A DNA stretch of 64,000 nucleotides, from NCBI RefSeq assembly GCF_900114625.1, contig NZ_FOZL01000001.1:186001-250000 (forward strand), in the 5' to 3' direction. A program made the position numbers and the translations under genes. Origin of the DNA: Granulicella pectinivorans (GTDB lineage Bacteria > Acidobacteriota > Terriglobia > Terriglobales > Acidobacteriaceae). Below are positions 33,490 to 41,943 of the stretch, piece by piece. The first letter of the stretch is position 1, and every line of letters begins with the position of its first letter. The notes beneath the pieces were generated by a model. That model was not told where the DNA came from. It did not search any database and was given only the letters and a program-made list of their open reading frames with translations.

Positions 33490-35559
33490 CTACGACGCCC
33501 GCAGTGTACCGCCGAGTGCTGTCAAAGCCTCGATGATCCGCACCGAAGCTGTGGTCAGCTCCGTCTCGGTCAGCGTCCGGTCGTTCGACTGGAACACCAC
33601 CCGCAGCAACTGCGAATAAACTCCCGGATACTTCTTCTCATCCCGCCAGACTTCGATAGGCTTGAGGCTCTGCATCTCCGCAATGCCCAGGCCCTCAATC
33701 GCGCTCGCGATCGAAGCCCAGACCACCGCATCCGGAAACACAAACGAGAAGTCACGCTCCACCGCCTGGTAGCGCGACAGATCTTTTGCCGTCACATGCT
33801 TCAGATCCATCGCGTATAGACGAGCCAGATCGATCTCCGCCACATATACCGGCTGGCGCAGCTTCCTTTTTGCAGACTCAGCACCCGCGAGTTGCCCGAA
33901 GACAGCAACCGGCGAACCGGTAATCGAAACAGAGGCAGCCCGGCCACTCTCCAGCCATGCAGGCAACCCCTCCGCCGTATACGTCACCGAAGGCGTCGCA
34001 AATAGGGAGAGCAGCGACTCCACGGCTCCCTTCAGCGCGAAGAAAGGAGCATCCGCAGCTGTGTACGTCCGCGACGGCGAATCCACTGCAACCGTCGTCA
34101 GCCCCAGCGTGAGCGCCGGCGTCTCAACGACGCTGTCCGTCGATCCCGTGAACACCTGCCCCTGCTCGAACAGCTTGACCTCGCGCACGTCGCGATTCAG
34201 GTTATGCGCGAGCATCGTCACCATGCCGGGCACCAGCGAGGGTCGGAGCAGCTTCGCCTCTTCGGACAGAGGATTCTCCATCGCGATGGAGCCAATACCC
34301 CCCGCAAACAGAGCCGCGTCGCCCTCACTCGCAAAGGTGCTCGAGATCGACTCCGAGAACCCCAGCGCCAGCAAACGTGCCCGCACCGCTGCCTCTTTCG
34401 CCCCCAGAGGATGCGCCACCACCGGCAAAGGCGTCGGCAGCGTATTGGCGAAGCGGTTATACCCATACACGCGGCACACCTCTTCGACGAGATCGATCTC
34501 CCGCTCCAGATCCAGACGCCAGCTCGGCAGCTTTACCGCGAACGCATCCTCGGAGGTCGCTTCCATCGCACAACCCAGGCTCTCCAGGTACTGCTCCACG
34601 ATCTCCCGCGTAATTCCTTCCGCAGCAAGCGTTGTTCCCAGATGCCTCTGTACCTGCCGGACCGAGAGCGCGATCCTGGCCCGCTCCGCCGTCTTCGCCG
34701 CGATCTCGGGCACAACGATATCGATCAACTCCCCTTCGGCATAACCGCCCGCCGACAGAATCAGTTGTGCCACCAGCGTATTCGCCACGGGACACGCATT
34801 GAAGTCCGCGCCCCGCTCGAACCGGTGCGACGCATCCGTGTGCAGACCATGCCGCCGCGAGCTACGCCGTATGCTCGCCTGATCGAACCACGCTGCCTCG
34901 ACGAGAATGTTCTTCGTCTCCGGCGTAATCATCGAATCCCAACCGCCCATGACACCCGCGAGCGCCAGCGCCTTCATCTCGTCGGCTACCACAAGATCGT
35001 CCGACTTCAGCGTCCGCATCGTGCCGTCCAGCAGCTTGATCGTCTCGCCCTCGCGCGCCAGACGCACGACGATCCCGCCCTCGATCTTGTCCAGATCGAA
35101 CGCATGCGTCGGATGCCCCATGCCGAGCAGCACGAAGTTCGAAGCGTCCACCGCGTTCGAGATCTGCTTCTGCCCCAGCAACGAGAAGTACTCCGCAATC
35201 TGCCCCGTTGAGGAGGCGATCGTTACATTGCGCAGCACCTGCGCTGTAAACCGCCCGCAAAGGTCTTTCGCCTCAATACGCACCGGAAACGGCGGGGCCT
35301 CCACCGCTACAAAGGGCAGCGTCGTGTCGAAGGCAGGCAGCGCCAGGTTGTAGATCGTCGCCGCCTCCCGTGCGATGCCGTAATGGTTCATGGCATCCAC
35401 GCGGTTGGTGGTAATGTCCATCTCGAACAGGTGCCCACCGGGCAGGTCGTGAACGCCTTCGACGGCAATGCCGCGCAGTGTAAGGTCGTCGGCAAGCTGC
35501 CGGTCATCGACCGCAAGGGTGGGAAGCAGGGTACGGAGCCAGTGGGTAAGAATCTTCAT
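33490..35559 (-). CDS. pheT: Phenylalanyl-tRNA synthetase beta subunit, short form
   Basis: PheT pairs with PheS to charge tRNA-Phe. The 689-residue product shows FEMDITTNRVDAMNHYGIAREAATI, GHPTHAFDLDKI in the editing B3/B4 region, VEEVCRVYGYN in B5 and a C-terminal anticodon-binding domain ending TEAELTT-like text. It is about 110 residues shorter than typical PheT. After the first 40 residues it passes directly to GGHLFEMDITTNR, so the usual N-terminal EMAP-like tRNA-binding domain is absent. pheS is not adjacent but 4 kb upstream on the same strand. Confidence 0.95.
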   Translation of the reverse strand: MKILTHWLRTLLPTLAVDDRQLADDLTLRGIAVEGVHDLPGGHLFEMDITTNRVDAMNHYGIAREAATIYNLALPAFDTTLPFVAVEAPPFPVRIEAKDLCGRFTAQVLRNVTIASSTGQIAEYFSLLGQKQISNAVDASNFVLLGMGHPTHAFDLDKIEGGIVVRLAREGETIKLLDGTMRTLKSDDLVVADEMKALALAGVMGGWDSMITPETKNILVEAAWFDQASIRRSSRRHGLHTDASHRFERGADFNACPVANTLVAQLILSAGGYAEGELIDIVVPEIAAKTAERARIALSVRQVQRHLGTTLAAEGITREIVEQYLESLGCAMEATSEDAFAVKLPSWRLDLEREIDLVEEVCRVYGYNRFANTLPTPLPVVAHPLGAKEAAVRARLLALGFSESISSTFASEGDAALFAGGIGSIAMENPLSEEAKLLRPSLVPGMVTMLAHNLNRDVREVKLFEQGQVFTGSTDSVVETPALTLGLTTVAVDSPSRTYTAADAPFFALKGAVESLLSLFATPSVTYTAEGLPAWLESGRAASVSITGSPVAVFGQLAGAESAKRKLRQPVYVAEIDLARLYAMDLKHVTAKDLSRYQAVERDFSFVFPDAVVWASIASAIEGLGIAEMQSLKPIEVWRDEKKYPGVYSQLLRVVFQSNDRTLTETELTTASVRIIEALTALGGTLRAS

Positions 35560-35759
35560 GATAGGCGTCTTCCAGTGTAACCGCCCCGGCTATTCTCTCG
35601 TTTTGCGATAGAGCTCGTTGCCTTCCTGCGCTTTGTCTCCCTCCACCAGAAAACAACACCATCCCACTTTTGGGGAACTATCTCTCCCATGCGGGAGATG
35701 GTAGCCTTTTCAGAAGAGACGTTACGTTCGCCCACCAACACCGGGCGAGGAGCTTACTC

Positions 35760-35942
35760 ATGCCGAAATGCCCCAATTGCAAGACTGATCAATCCGTGCG
35801 CCCATCGCACAAGAAAAAGCTCCTCATGGAACTCCCCAGATTAATCGGAATGCGCGCCTTCCGATGCGATTCCTGCGGCACTCGTTTCTACCGCTTCCCC
35901 GCCGACACCCGCCAATCTCAGCAGCCCCGCACCACCTCTTAG
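35760..35942 (+). CDS. Small zinc-ribbon protein
   Basis: The 60-residue protein has two CxxC pairs, KCPNC at the start and RCDSC near residue 37. This is a typical single zinc ribbon, with basic residues between (SHKKKLL). AGGAG lies eight bases before the ATG, supporting a real gene. Size and pattern fit small zinc-ribbon proteins that bind nucleic acid or protein, but no specific family is recognised. It is divergent from pheT and converges on the histidine-kinase gene. Confidence 0.65.
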   Translation: MPKCPNCKTDQSVRPSHKKKLLMELPRLIGMRAFRCDSCGTRFYRFPADTRQSQQPRTTS

Positions 35943-36097
35943 CTCAGGCGAACCCATCGGCGTTGTCGTTCCTGCCGGTGTGTTTTCTGGTTGCCGCGCC
36001 CGAAGGTTAGGTGCTTTGGCCATCAGCCGGACCGCTCCATCGGAAGGATGCGGGGATCGAGCCGCCTGGATGTGGCGTCTGCCTGCACGGCAAAGAT

Positions 36098-38386
36098 CTA
36101 CCCGAGATCCAGAACCCGCCTAACCGTATTCGCCAGCTCCGCGAGGCGAAATGGCTTGGTCAAGAGATGTACCCCTTCCTCGAGCCGCCGGTCCCGAATG
36201 AGCGCGTTCCGCGTATACCCCGACGAGAACAGCACCTTAATCTCCGGTCGCAGCGCCTTCGCGTCCGCCGCCAGCGCCCCTCCGCTGATCCCGTTCGGCA
36301 ACACCACGTCCGTCAGCAAGAGATCAACCCCCTCCGACCTCTCCAGATGCGCCAGCGCCCCCGGTCCATCCTCCGCCTCCAGCACTCCATATCCCAGCGA
36401 ACGCAGCAGATGCACCAGCACTGCGCGAATTGCGTGCTCATCCTCGACCACCAGGATCCTCTCCTCGCCTCCCGGCAGTCCATCCACCGGCCAACTCGCC
36501 ACCCGCGGCACTCCTCTCCTTTCCCCATGTTCCGATCGCGGCAGATACATCGACACCCTTGTTCCCACACCCAGCCGGCTCTCAATCTGCATGTGTCCGC
36601 CCGATTGCTTTAAAAATCCGTACACCATGCTTAGCCCAAGCCCTGTCCCCTTGCCCACCGGCTTGGTCGTAAAGAAAGGCTCCGTCGCCCGAAGAATCAC
36701 CTCATCCGGCATACCCGCTCCGTTGTCCGACATGGAGATCACGACGTACTCCCCCGCGCTCACCTCGCCGAGCAGCCCCGCAACCGCATCATCCAGCTTC
36801 AGGTTCCGGCACTGAATCCTCAGCTCTCCGCTCTCGCCCATCGCATCCCGCGCGTTCACCGCCAGGCTCAGCAGCGAGTTCTCCAACTGGCCCGGATCGA
36901 TCTGCGCGTTCCACAGCAGAGGATCACACACCACCTTCACCTCGATCATCGGTCCCAGGCTGCTCTGCATGAACCGCACTGCGTCCTCCAGCAGCCTCGG
37001 AATCGCCACATTCCTGGGCTCCAGCGGCTGCTGCATCGCATACGCCAGAAGCCTCCGCGTCAGCTCCGCCCCGCGATTCACCGACGCAAGCGCCTGCCGT
37101 ACCAGATGCTCGCCCTGAGGATCGAGCATCTGTCTCTGCTCAATCAGTTCCAGATTGCCCAGAATGATCGCCAGAATGTTGTTGAAGTCATGCGCCACGC
37201 CACCGGTAAGCTGCCCCAGAGACTCCAGCTTATAGGCCTGCCGCAGCTTCTCCTCCGCCGCATTCCGGCTCGTCACATCCATTGCAACCACAATCCGCGC
37301 TGGCTGCCGCTCAAACGTAATCGAGTGGCTAAAGATATCCACCTCGATCACCCGCCCATCCCCCAGCACATGCCTCCAACCCGCCGTATGCTTCAGGGCG
37401 CGCGACTGCATCTCCAGCTCCCGTTCCAGCCTCCCTAGATCCTCCTTCGGCCGGATATCCAGAATCGTCATCGCCGCGAACTGCTCCCGCGTATAGCCGT
37501 AGTGCGCCACTGCCGCATCGTTCACCGTCAGAAACTTGAGCGTCTCCGCATGAAACACCCACATCGGCAGAGGATGCCGGTCGAACAGAAGCCGGTACGT
37601 CTCACTCAGCTCCCGCTCCCGGGTCGTGTCGTCCTCGTGCAGAATCATCAGCATCCCGAAGCCTACGAAGAACTGCGGCAGATTCCAGAACATCGGCGTC
37701 AGCACAAGCCGCGGCATCAGCTCCCCAAAGAAGATCGCCGCAGGAAACAACGCCGCCCAGACCGCCAGCCCAGCCGAGGCCGCCACCGCCCCGGGAGTCC
37801 TGCCGCGCGACACCCGCCCATCCCGTCGCACGCTCGTCCACAGCAGAATCGCATCGGCGAGCAGAATCTCGGCGATTGCCATCTCCGGAATACGCGCCGG
37901 ATGACGATGCGCGGAGATCAGCATGAGCACCGTCATCCCCCCACACACCACCAGAATCCCCATACGGCGCGCCCGCCCCACGATCCGCCGAGCCTCCCGA
38001 ACGGCAAGCCCCTGCCCCGCCAGCACACACGCCACAATCACCAGCGTCGCGTGTGGCATCAGCATCACCACTACCGAGGCCGTCACCCAGGGGACCGCAA
38101 CTCCTAACCCAATCCTGGTCCCCAGCCGCCGCCCCACCGGCCCTTCCAGAAACGAGACCAGGAAGACCGTCGCGGCCAGCACCAGAAGCACAAGATGAAG
38201 GATGTGCATCCACACCAGCACCATGTGCCCCGCAGGCTGCCAAAGCGCAAGCGCCCCATGAAGCAGAAGCAGAAGCCACGCAAAGCTCCAGAGACGCAGC
38301 CGCCTGCCCTTCCGTCCGCGCCACATCGTGGCGAACAGAAGAAACAGAAACCCAAGCATCGTCAAATTCAGCAGAGCGTTCTGCAT
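36098..38386 (-). CDS. Membrane hybrid histidine kinase with PAS and receiver domains
   Basis: The 762-residue protein has about eight hydrophobic spans in its first 240 residues. A PAS domain follows (YRLLFDRHPLPMWVFHAETLKFLTVND), then a kinase core with the H-box GQLTGGVAHDFNNIL (His399). ATPase boxes NSLLSLAVNARDAM, MSDNGAGMP and GKGTGLGLSMVYGF come next. A C-terminal receiver holds Asp693 in LLLTDVVLPNGISGG. This FixL-like HDFNN type often relays to a separate output protein; no transcription factor is adjacent. The ATG at 38386 has GGAG at eight bases, so an upstream TTG was rejected. The sensed signal is unknown. Confidence 0.92.
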   Translation of the reverse strand: MQNALLNLTMLGFLFLLFATMWRGRKGRRLRLWSFAWLLLLLHGALALWQPAGHMVLVWMHILHLVLLVLAATVFLVSFLEGPVGRRLGTRIGLGVAVPWVTASVVVMLMPHATLVIVACVLAGQGLAVREARRIVGRARRMGILVVCGGMTVLMLISAHRHPARIPEMAIAEILLADAILLWTSVRRDGRVSRGRTPGAVAASAGLAVWAALFPAAIFFGELMPRLVLTPMFWNLPQFFVGFGMLMILHEDDTTRERELSETYRLLFDRHPLPMWVFHAETLKFLTVNDAAVAHYGYTREQFAAMTILDIRPKEDLGRLERELEMQSRALKHTAGWRHVLGDGRVIEVDIFSHSITFERQPARIVVAMDVTSRNAAEEKLRQAYKLESLGQLTGGVAHDFNNILAIILGNLELIEQRQMLDPQGEHLVRQALASVNRGAELTRRLLAYAMQQPLEPRNVAIPRLLEDAVRFMQSSLGPMIEVKVVCDPLLWNAQIDPGQLENSLLSLAVNARDAMGESGELRIQCRNLKLDDAVAGLLGEVSAGEYVVISMSDNGAGMPDEVILRATEPFFTTKPVGKGTGLGLSMVYGFLKQSGGHMQIESRLGVGTRVSMYLPRSEHGERRGVPRVASWPVDGLPGGEERILVVEDEHAIRAVLVHLLRSLGYGVLEAEDGPGALAHLERSEGVDLLLTDVVLPNGISGGALAADAKALRPEIKVLFSSGYTRNALIRDRRLEEGVHLLTKPFRLAELANTVRRVLDLG

Positions 38387-38577
38387 CGTCGTCGCTCCAA
38401 GACCCATCAGGGGCTTTTCGACCTTATCGACCGACGCGGGCATTCCATGAGCCCCAAAGCGAAATTTCTTTTCAACAGCTGACAAGAAAAGGAAAGAGGC
38501 GAACAGGCCAGTTTTTTGCCTGCCCTATCCGCCTTTCATCCTTCCGATCCGAGTCGGCCGTGCTGCCAAGGAATGAC

Positions 38578-39516
38578 TCACGCCGAACGCCGCTTCCGCC
38601 CGCTGATGAGATACACCGCCGCCCGCAGCTCCAGCAGAGGATCCTCCGAAGGCTCGATTCCTTCCACCCGCGGAATCGGATCGAAGATGATGTGCTTCTG
38701 CTCACCCGGGGTATCCGCAACCATCGCCGTCAACGAGATCGTTCCCAGCTCCCGCAACTCACGATCCTCCGGCCAGTGAATCGTCGCGTCGTCCACCACG
38801 TCGCCTGCGGCTGCCAACTGCGCATATACCTTCAGCGTGACCGGACCCGATGCCACGCGCGTCCCAATCTCGTCGACCAGGTAGTCTGCACCCTTGGCCT
38901 TGGCTGCCTCGTCGTCGAGGTACTCGTTCCCTGCCACCGGCAGAATCCGGTACCGTCCGAACTGAATCTTGCCGTCGGCGTTCGTGAACTGCATCGCCGT
39001 CACGCCAAAGTACGTATCCGTCCCAAAGCTCACCGGAAACGGCTTCGGAGCCTGCACAAACGCCAGCGCCGCCGGATGACCGCCGAGGAACTGCTCGATC
39101 GGCGTAGGGGAAGGTGTTCCCGGAGCCGAGGCAGCTACCGCCCGCAGGAAGTCCAGAAACTCCTGCCCCGTCCGCGTCGGAAACCCATCGGTTGAGTGCG
39201 CCACGATATCGGTGTGTACATGCTCCCCCAGGTTGAAGCGCACTGCCAGCCCCTTGGGGTTGGAGTTTGGATCGTTATCCGGAATCAACGGAAGGCCTGT
39301 CGAGTTCGAGAACCGCGCCGTGACCGGCGTCTCCGCCGCAAAGTGTGGAGCCTTGCTCAGCCCGGCCGCAGCAGCCGTGGGGGTAAACGTACCCGTCAGC
39401 ATCACGCCCTTGGCATGAGCAGGCCGAACCCCGGGATAAGCTCCGAAGATCTGCTGAAACTGGGCGATCAGGTCATTCGAAAGGGCAAGGATTTTTTCGT
39501 CGCTGGGGAGTGGCAT
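38578..39516 (-). CDS. Catalase-like haem peroxidase (SrpA type)
   Basis: The 312-residue protein is a short catalase relative. The distal His is in GVRPAHAKGVMLTGTF (His34), and haem-pocket text follows: TARFSNSTGLPLIPDNDPNSNPKGLAVRF. The proximal Tyr probably lies in LRAAVYLISGR near the end. Short forms such as SrpA act as peroxidases with weak catalase activity, often in the periplasm, but no signal peptide is visible here. It sits between the kinase gene and pheS on the same strand. A role against peroxide is likely. Confidence 0.88.
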   Translation of the reverse strand: MPLPSDEKILALSNDLIAQFQQIFGAYPGVRPAHAKGVMLTGTFTPTAAAAGLSKAPHFAAETPVTARFSNSTGLPLIPDNDPNSNPKGLAVRFNLGEHVHTDIVAHSTDGFPTRTGQEFLDFLRAVAASAPGTPSPTPIEQFLGGHPAALAFVQAPKPFPVSFGTDTYFGVTAMQFTNADGKIQFGRYRILPVAGNEYLDDEAAKAKGADYLVDEIGTRVASGPVTLKVYAQLAAAGDVVDDATIHWPEDRELRELGTISLTAMVADTPGEQKHIIFDPIPRVEGIEPSEDPLLELRAAVYLISGRKRRSA

Positions 39517-39682
39517 GGTCGTTCTCTCTTCGGTGGATTTTGAGCGTTGACCCACTTTATCGCGTCCTGGTGAACGCGTCTTGACTCATTCGAGTCATTC
39601 TCTCCACCCCTATCCATAACTTGGACGCAGGCCACGGGAGAGCCCGGCGAAGCAATCACACGCCACGCAGCGAGCGGCCTGG

Positions 39683-40795
39683 CTAGGCAAACTGCTCTAG
39701 GAACCGCATATCCCCCGAATAGAAGTGCCCGATATCCGAGATCCCATGCTGGATCATCGCGATCCGCTCGACGCCCATACCAAACGCAAACCCGGTAATG
39801 TGAGCCGGATCATATGCCGCCGCCTTACCCTCCGCGAGGCGCCTCTCGTCCACCGAAGCGAACACCGCCGGATCGACCATGCCGCATCCCAGCAGCTCGA
39901 TCCATCCGGAATGCTTGCACTTCCGGCATCCCTTGCCCGCGCAGAACGGGCACGAAATCTGCACATCCGCCGAGGGCTCCGTAAACGGAAAGAACGAAGG
40001 GAAGAACCGCGTCTTCACCGACGAGCCGAACAACGCCTTCATCGCATGGTCCAGCGTCCCCTTCAGGTCGGAGAACGTAATATTCGTATCCACGCACAGA
40101 CCCTCCACCTGGTGGAAGATCGGCGAATGCGTCGCGTCGGCCGCATCATTGCGATGCACCTTGCCCGGGATCACGATCCGCAGCGGAGGCTGCTGCGCCA
40201 CCATCGTCCGGATCTGCACGGGCGACGTATGCGTCCGCATCAGCAGCCTGTCCCGCGAGGGACGCCCCTGCTGCGCCGCGATCACGAGCGTGTCCTGCGT
40301 ATCGCGCGCCGGATGGTTTGGCGGGAAGTTCAGCGCCTCGAAGTTATAGAAATCGCTCTCCACCTGCGGCCCGGTCTCAGTCGAGAACCCCAGATGATGG
40401 AACACCCGCACGATCTCGTGCATGGTCTTCAGCAGAGGATGCTCGATCCCCGGCTGGTGCGCCGTACCTGGCAGCGTCATGTCGATCCCGCGCACCACGG
40501 GTGCAGCCGTTTCCGTCTTCAGCTCCGCGGCCAGCCCGGCATCGACGCTCTTTTTGAATGTGTTGAACTGCATCCCGACATCGCGTCGCGCTTCCGCCGG
40601 AGCGGCCTTCAGCACCTCGCCGATCTCGTTCATCAGCCCCTGCTTGCGCCCCATCCACTTCACCCGGAGAGCCTCAAGCTCATCCTTGGTGGTGACAGCG
40701 CGAAGGTCAGCCTCAAACGCGGAGGTCAGGTTGCCAAAGAAGGTTACCAGCGAGGCAGCGGAGTAGTCGGACAATGCAGGTATTGGGTCGCTCAT
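39683..40795 (-). CDS. pheS: Phenylalanyl-tRNA synthetase alpha subunit
   Basis: PheS holds the catalytic class II core that activates phenylalanine. The 370-residue product shows an N-terminal coiled coil (TTKDELEALRVKWMGRKQGLMNEI), motif 2 (GKVHRNDAADATHSPIFHQVEGLCVD) and motif 3 (GFAFGMGVERIAMIQHGI). A four-cysteine cluster, CPFCAGKGCRKCKHSGW, occurs in many bacterial PheS proteins. The second of two adjacent ATGs has the better spacing to AAGG. It follows dinB by 14 bases on the same strand. Its partner pheT is separated from it by three genes. Confidence 0.96.
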   Translation of the reverse strand: MSDPIPALSDYSAASLVTFFGNLTSAFEADLRAVTTKDELEALRVKWMGRKQGLMNEIGEVLKAAPAEARRDVGMQFNTFKKSVDAGLAAELKTETAAPVVRGIDMTLPGTAHQPGIEHPLLKTMHEIVRVFHHLGFSTETGPQVESDFYNFEALNFPPNHPARDTQDTLVIAAQQGRPSRDRLLMRTHTSPVQIRTMVAQQPPLRIVIPGKVHRNDAADATHSPIFHQVEGLCVDTNITFSDLKGTLDHAMKALFGSSVKTRFFPSFFPFTEPSADVQISCPFCAGKGCRKCKHSGWIELLGCGMVDPAVFASVDERRLAEGKAAAYDPAHITGFAFGMGVERIAMIQHGISDIGHFYSGDMRFLEQFA

Positions 40796-40809
40796 CATCG
40801 CCTTCCAGT

Positions 40810-41901
40810 TTACCCCGCCAACGCCGCGTCCTCGAACAAAGGCGACGCCCCCGGCTCTATGTGCGTCAAATTGCTCAACCCAACCCCCACCAGCCGGAAC
40901 TTCTGTCCTGGCCCCAGGTCGATCCTCCCCCGCAGCGCCAGCGCGATCGCGGTCAGTTCTTCGCACGACGCCGGCGGAGCCAGAGGCGTCATACTGCGCG
41001 TGTGCACATTGAACTCGCTTGTCTTCAGCTTCAACACCACGGTTCGTCCTACCCGCGTCTCCCTCCGTGAGGCGTTCCAGACCTTCTCCGCCAGTTTGCG
41101 GATCAATTCTTCCATCTCTCCCAGCAGAATGTCGGTCTCAAAGGTGTCCTCCGCCGAAATAGACTTGGCAGGCCGGTCCGGCACCACCGGGCTTCGGTCG
41201 ATTCCCTGCGCCAGTTCATGCAGACGCTGTCCGTACCTCCCAAAATGCCCCTCCAGCGCCGCCAGGCCAACGCATCGCAGATCGCCCACCGTCGCGATCC
41301 CCACCTGCTTCAGCCGCGCCTCCGTGACCTTACCCACCCCGGGAATCCTCCCCACCGGCAACGGCGGAAGAAACGTATCGAAATCGCAGGGCTGAATCAC
41401 AAACAGCCCATCCGGCTTTCTCCAGTCCGACGCGATCTTGGCCAGAAATTTATTCGGAGCCACACCCGCCGAAGCCGTCAGCGAGAGCTCCTCGCGAATC
41501 GCCTGCCGAATTGCCTTCGCCACCTTCGTCGCGGTCGGCAACCCGGTCTTATTCTCCGTGACGTCCAGATAGGCCTCATCCAGGGAGAGCGGCTCAATGA
41601 GATCCGTGTGGCGCGAAAAGATCTCCCGTACCGCGCGCGAAACAGCCTTATAACGAGCGAAGTCCGGAGGGATAAACACCGCCTCCGGACACATTCGTTC
41701 CGCCGTAATCGTCGGCATTGCCGATCTCACCCCAAAGCGCCTGGCCTCGTACGAAGCCGCGCACACCACGGACCGCCGCCCCTTCCAGGCCACCACCACC
41801 GGCCTGCCCCGTAACGAGGGGTCGTCTCTCTGCTCCACCGAAGCATAGAAGGCGTCCATATCCACATGCACGATCTTGCGCGCGGGCGGCAGAGATTCCA
41901 T
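40810..41901 (-). CDS. dinB: DNA polymerase IV (Y-family translesion polymerase)
   Basis: DinB copies past damaged bases with low fidelity. The 363-residue product shows the catalytic acidic motifs HVDMDAFYASVEQRDD and PLSLDEAYLDVTEN. It continues with SAGVAPNKFLAKIASDWRKPDG, a helix-hairpin-helix (GRIPGVGKVTEARLKQVGIATVGDL) and a little-finger domain. The ATG at 41901 gives the usual N-terminus; eight codons upstream remain open. pheS follows closely, so damage response and tRNA charging share a transcript here. No SOS box was seen upstream. Confidence 0.95.
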   Translation of the reverse strand: MESLPPARKIVHVDMDAFYASVEQRDDPSLRGRPVVVAWKGRRSVVCAASYEARRFGVRSAMPTITAERMCPEAVFIPPDFARYKAVSRAVREIFSRHTDLIEPLSLDEAYLDVTENKTGLPTATKVAKAIRQAIREELSLTASAGVAPNKFLAKIASDWRKPDGLFVIQPCDFDTFLPPLPVGRIPGVGKVTEARLKQVGIATVGDLRCVGLAALEGHFGRYGQRLHELAQGIDRSPVVPDRPAKSISAEDTFETDILLGEMEELIRKLAEKVWNASRRETRVGRTVVLKLKTSEFNVHTRSMTPLAPPASCEELTAIALALRGRIDLGPGQKFRLVGVGLSNLTHIEPGASPLFEDAALAG

Positions 41902-41943
41902 GCTTCCGATTGTAAGCGAACACATGGCGAAAATTGAAGATGA

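Noticed and set aside
35678..35704. Imperfect hairpin in the pheT upstream region, considered as a leader attenuator
   Set aside because: Pairing is interrupted, no phenylalanine-rich leader peptide or T-box core was found, and the hairpin could equally be chance.
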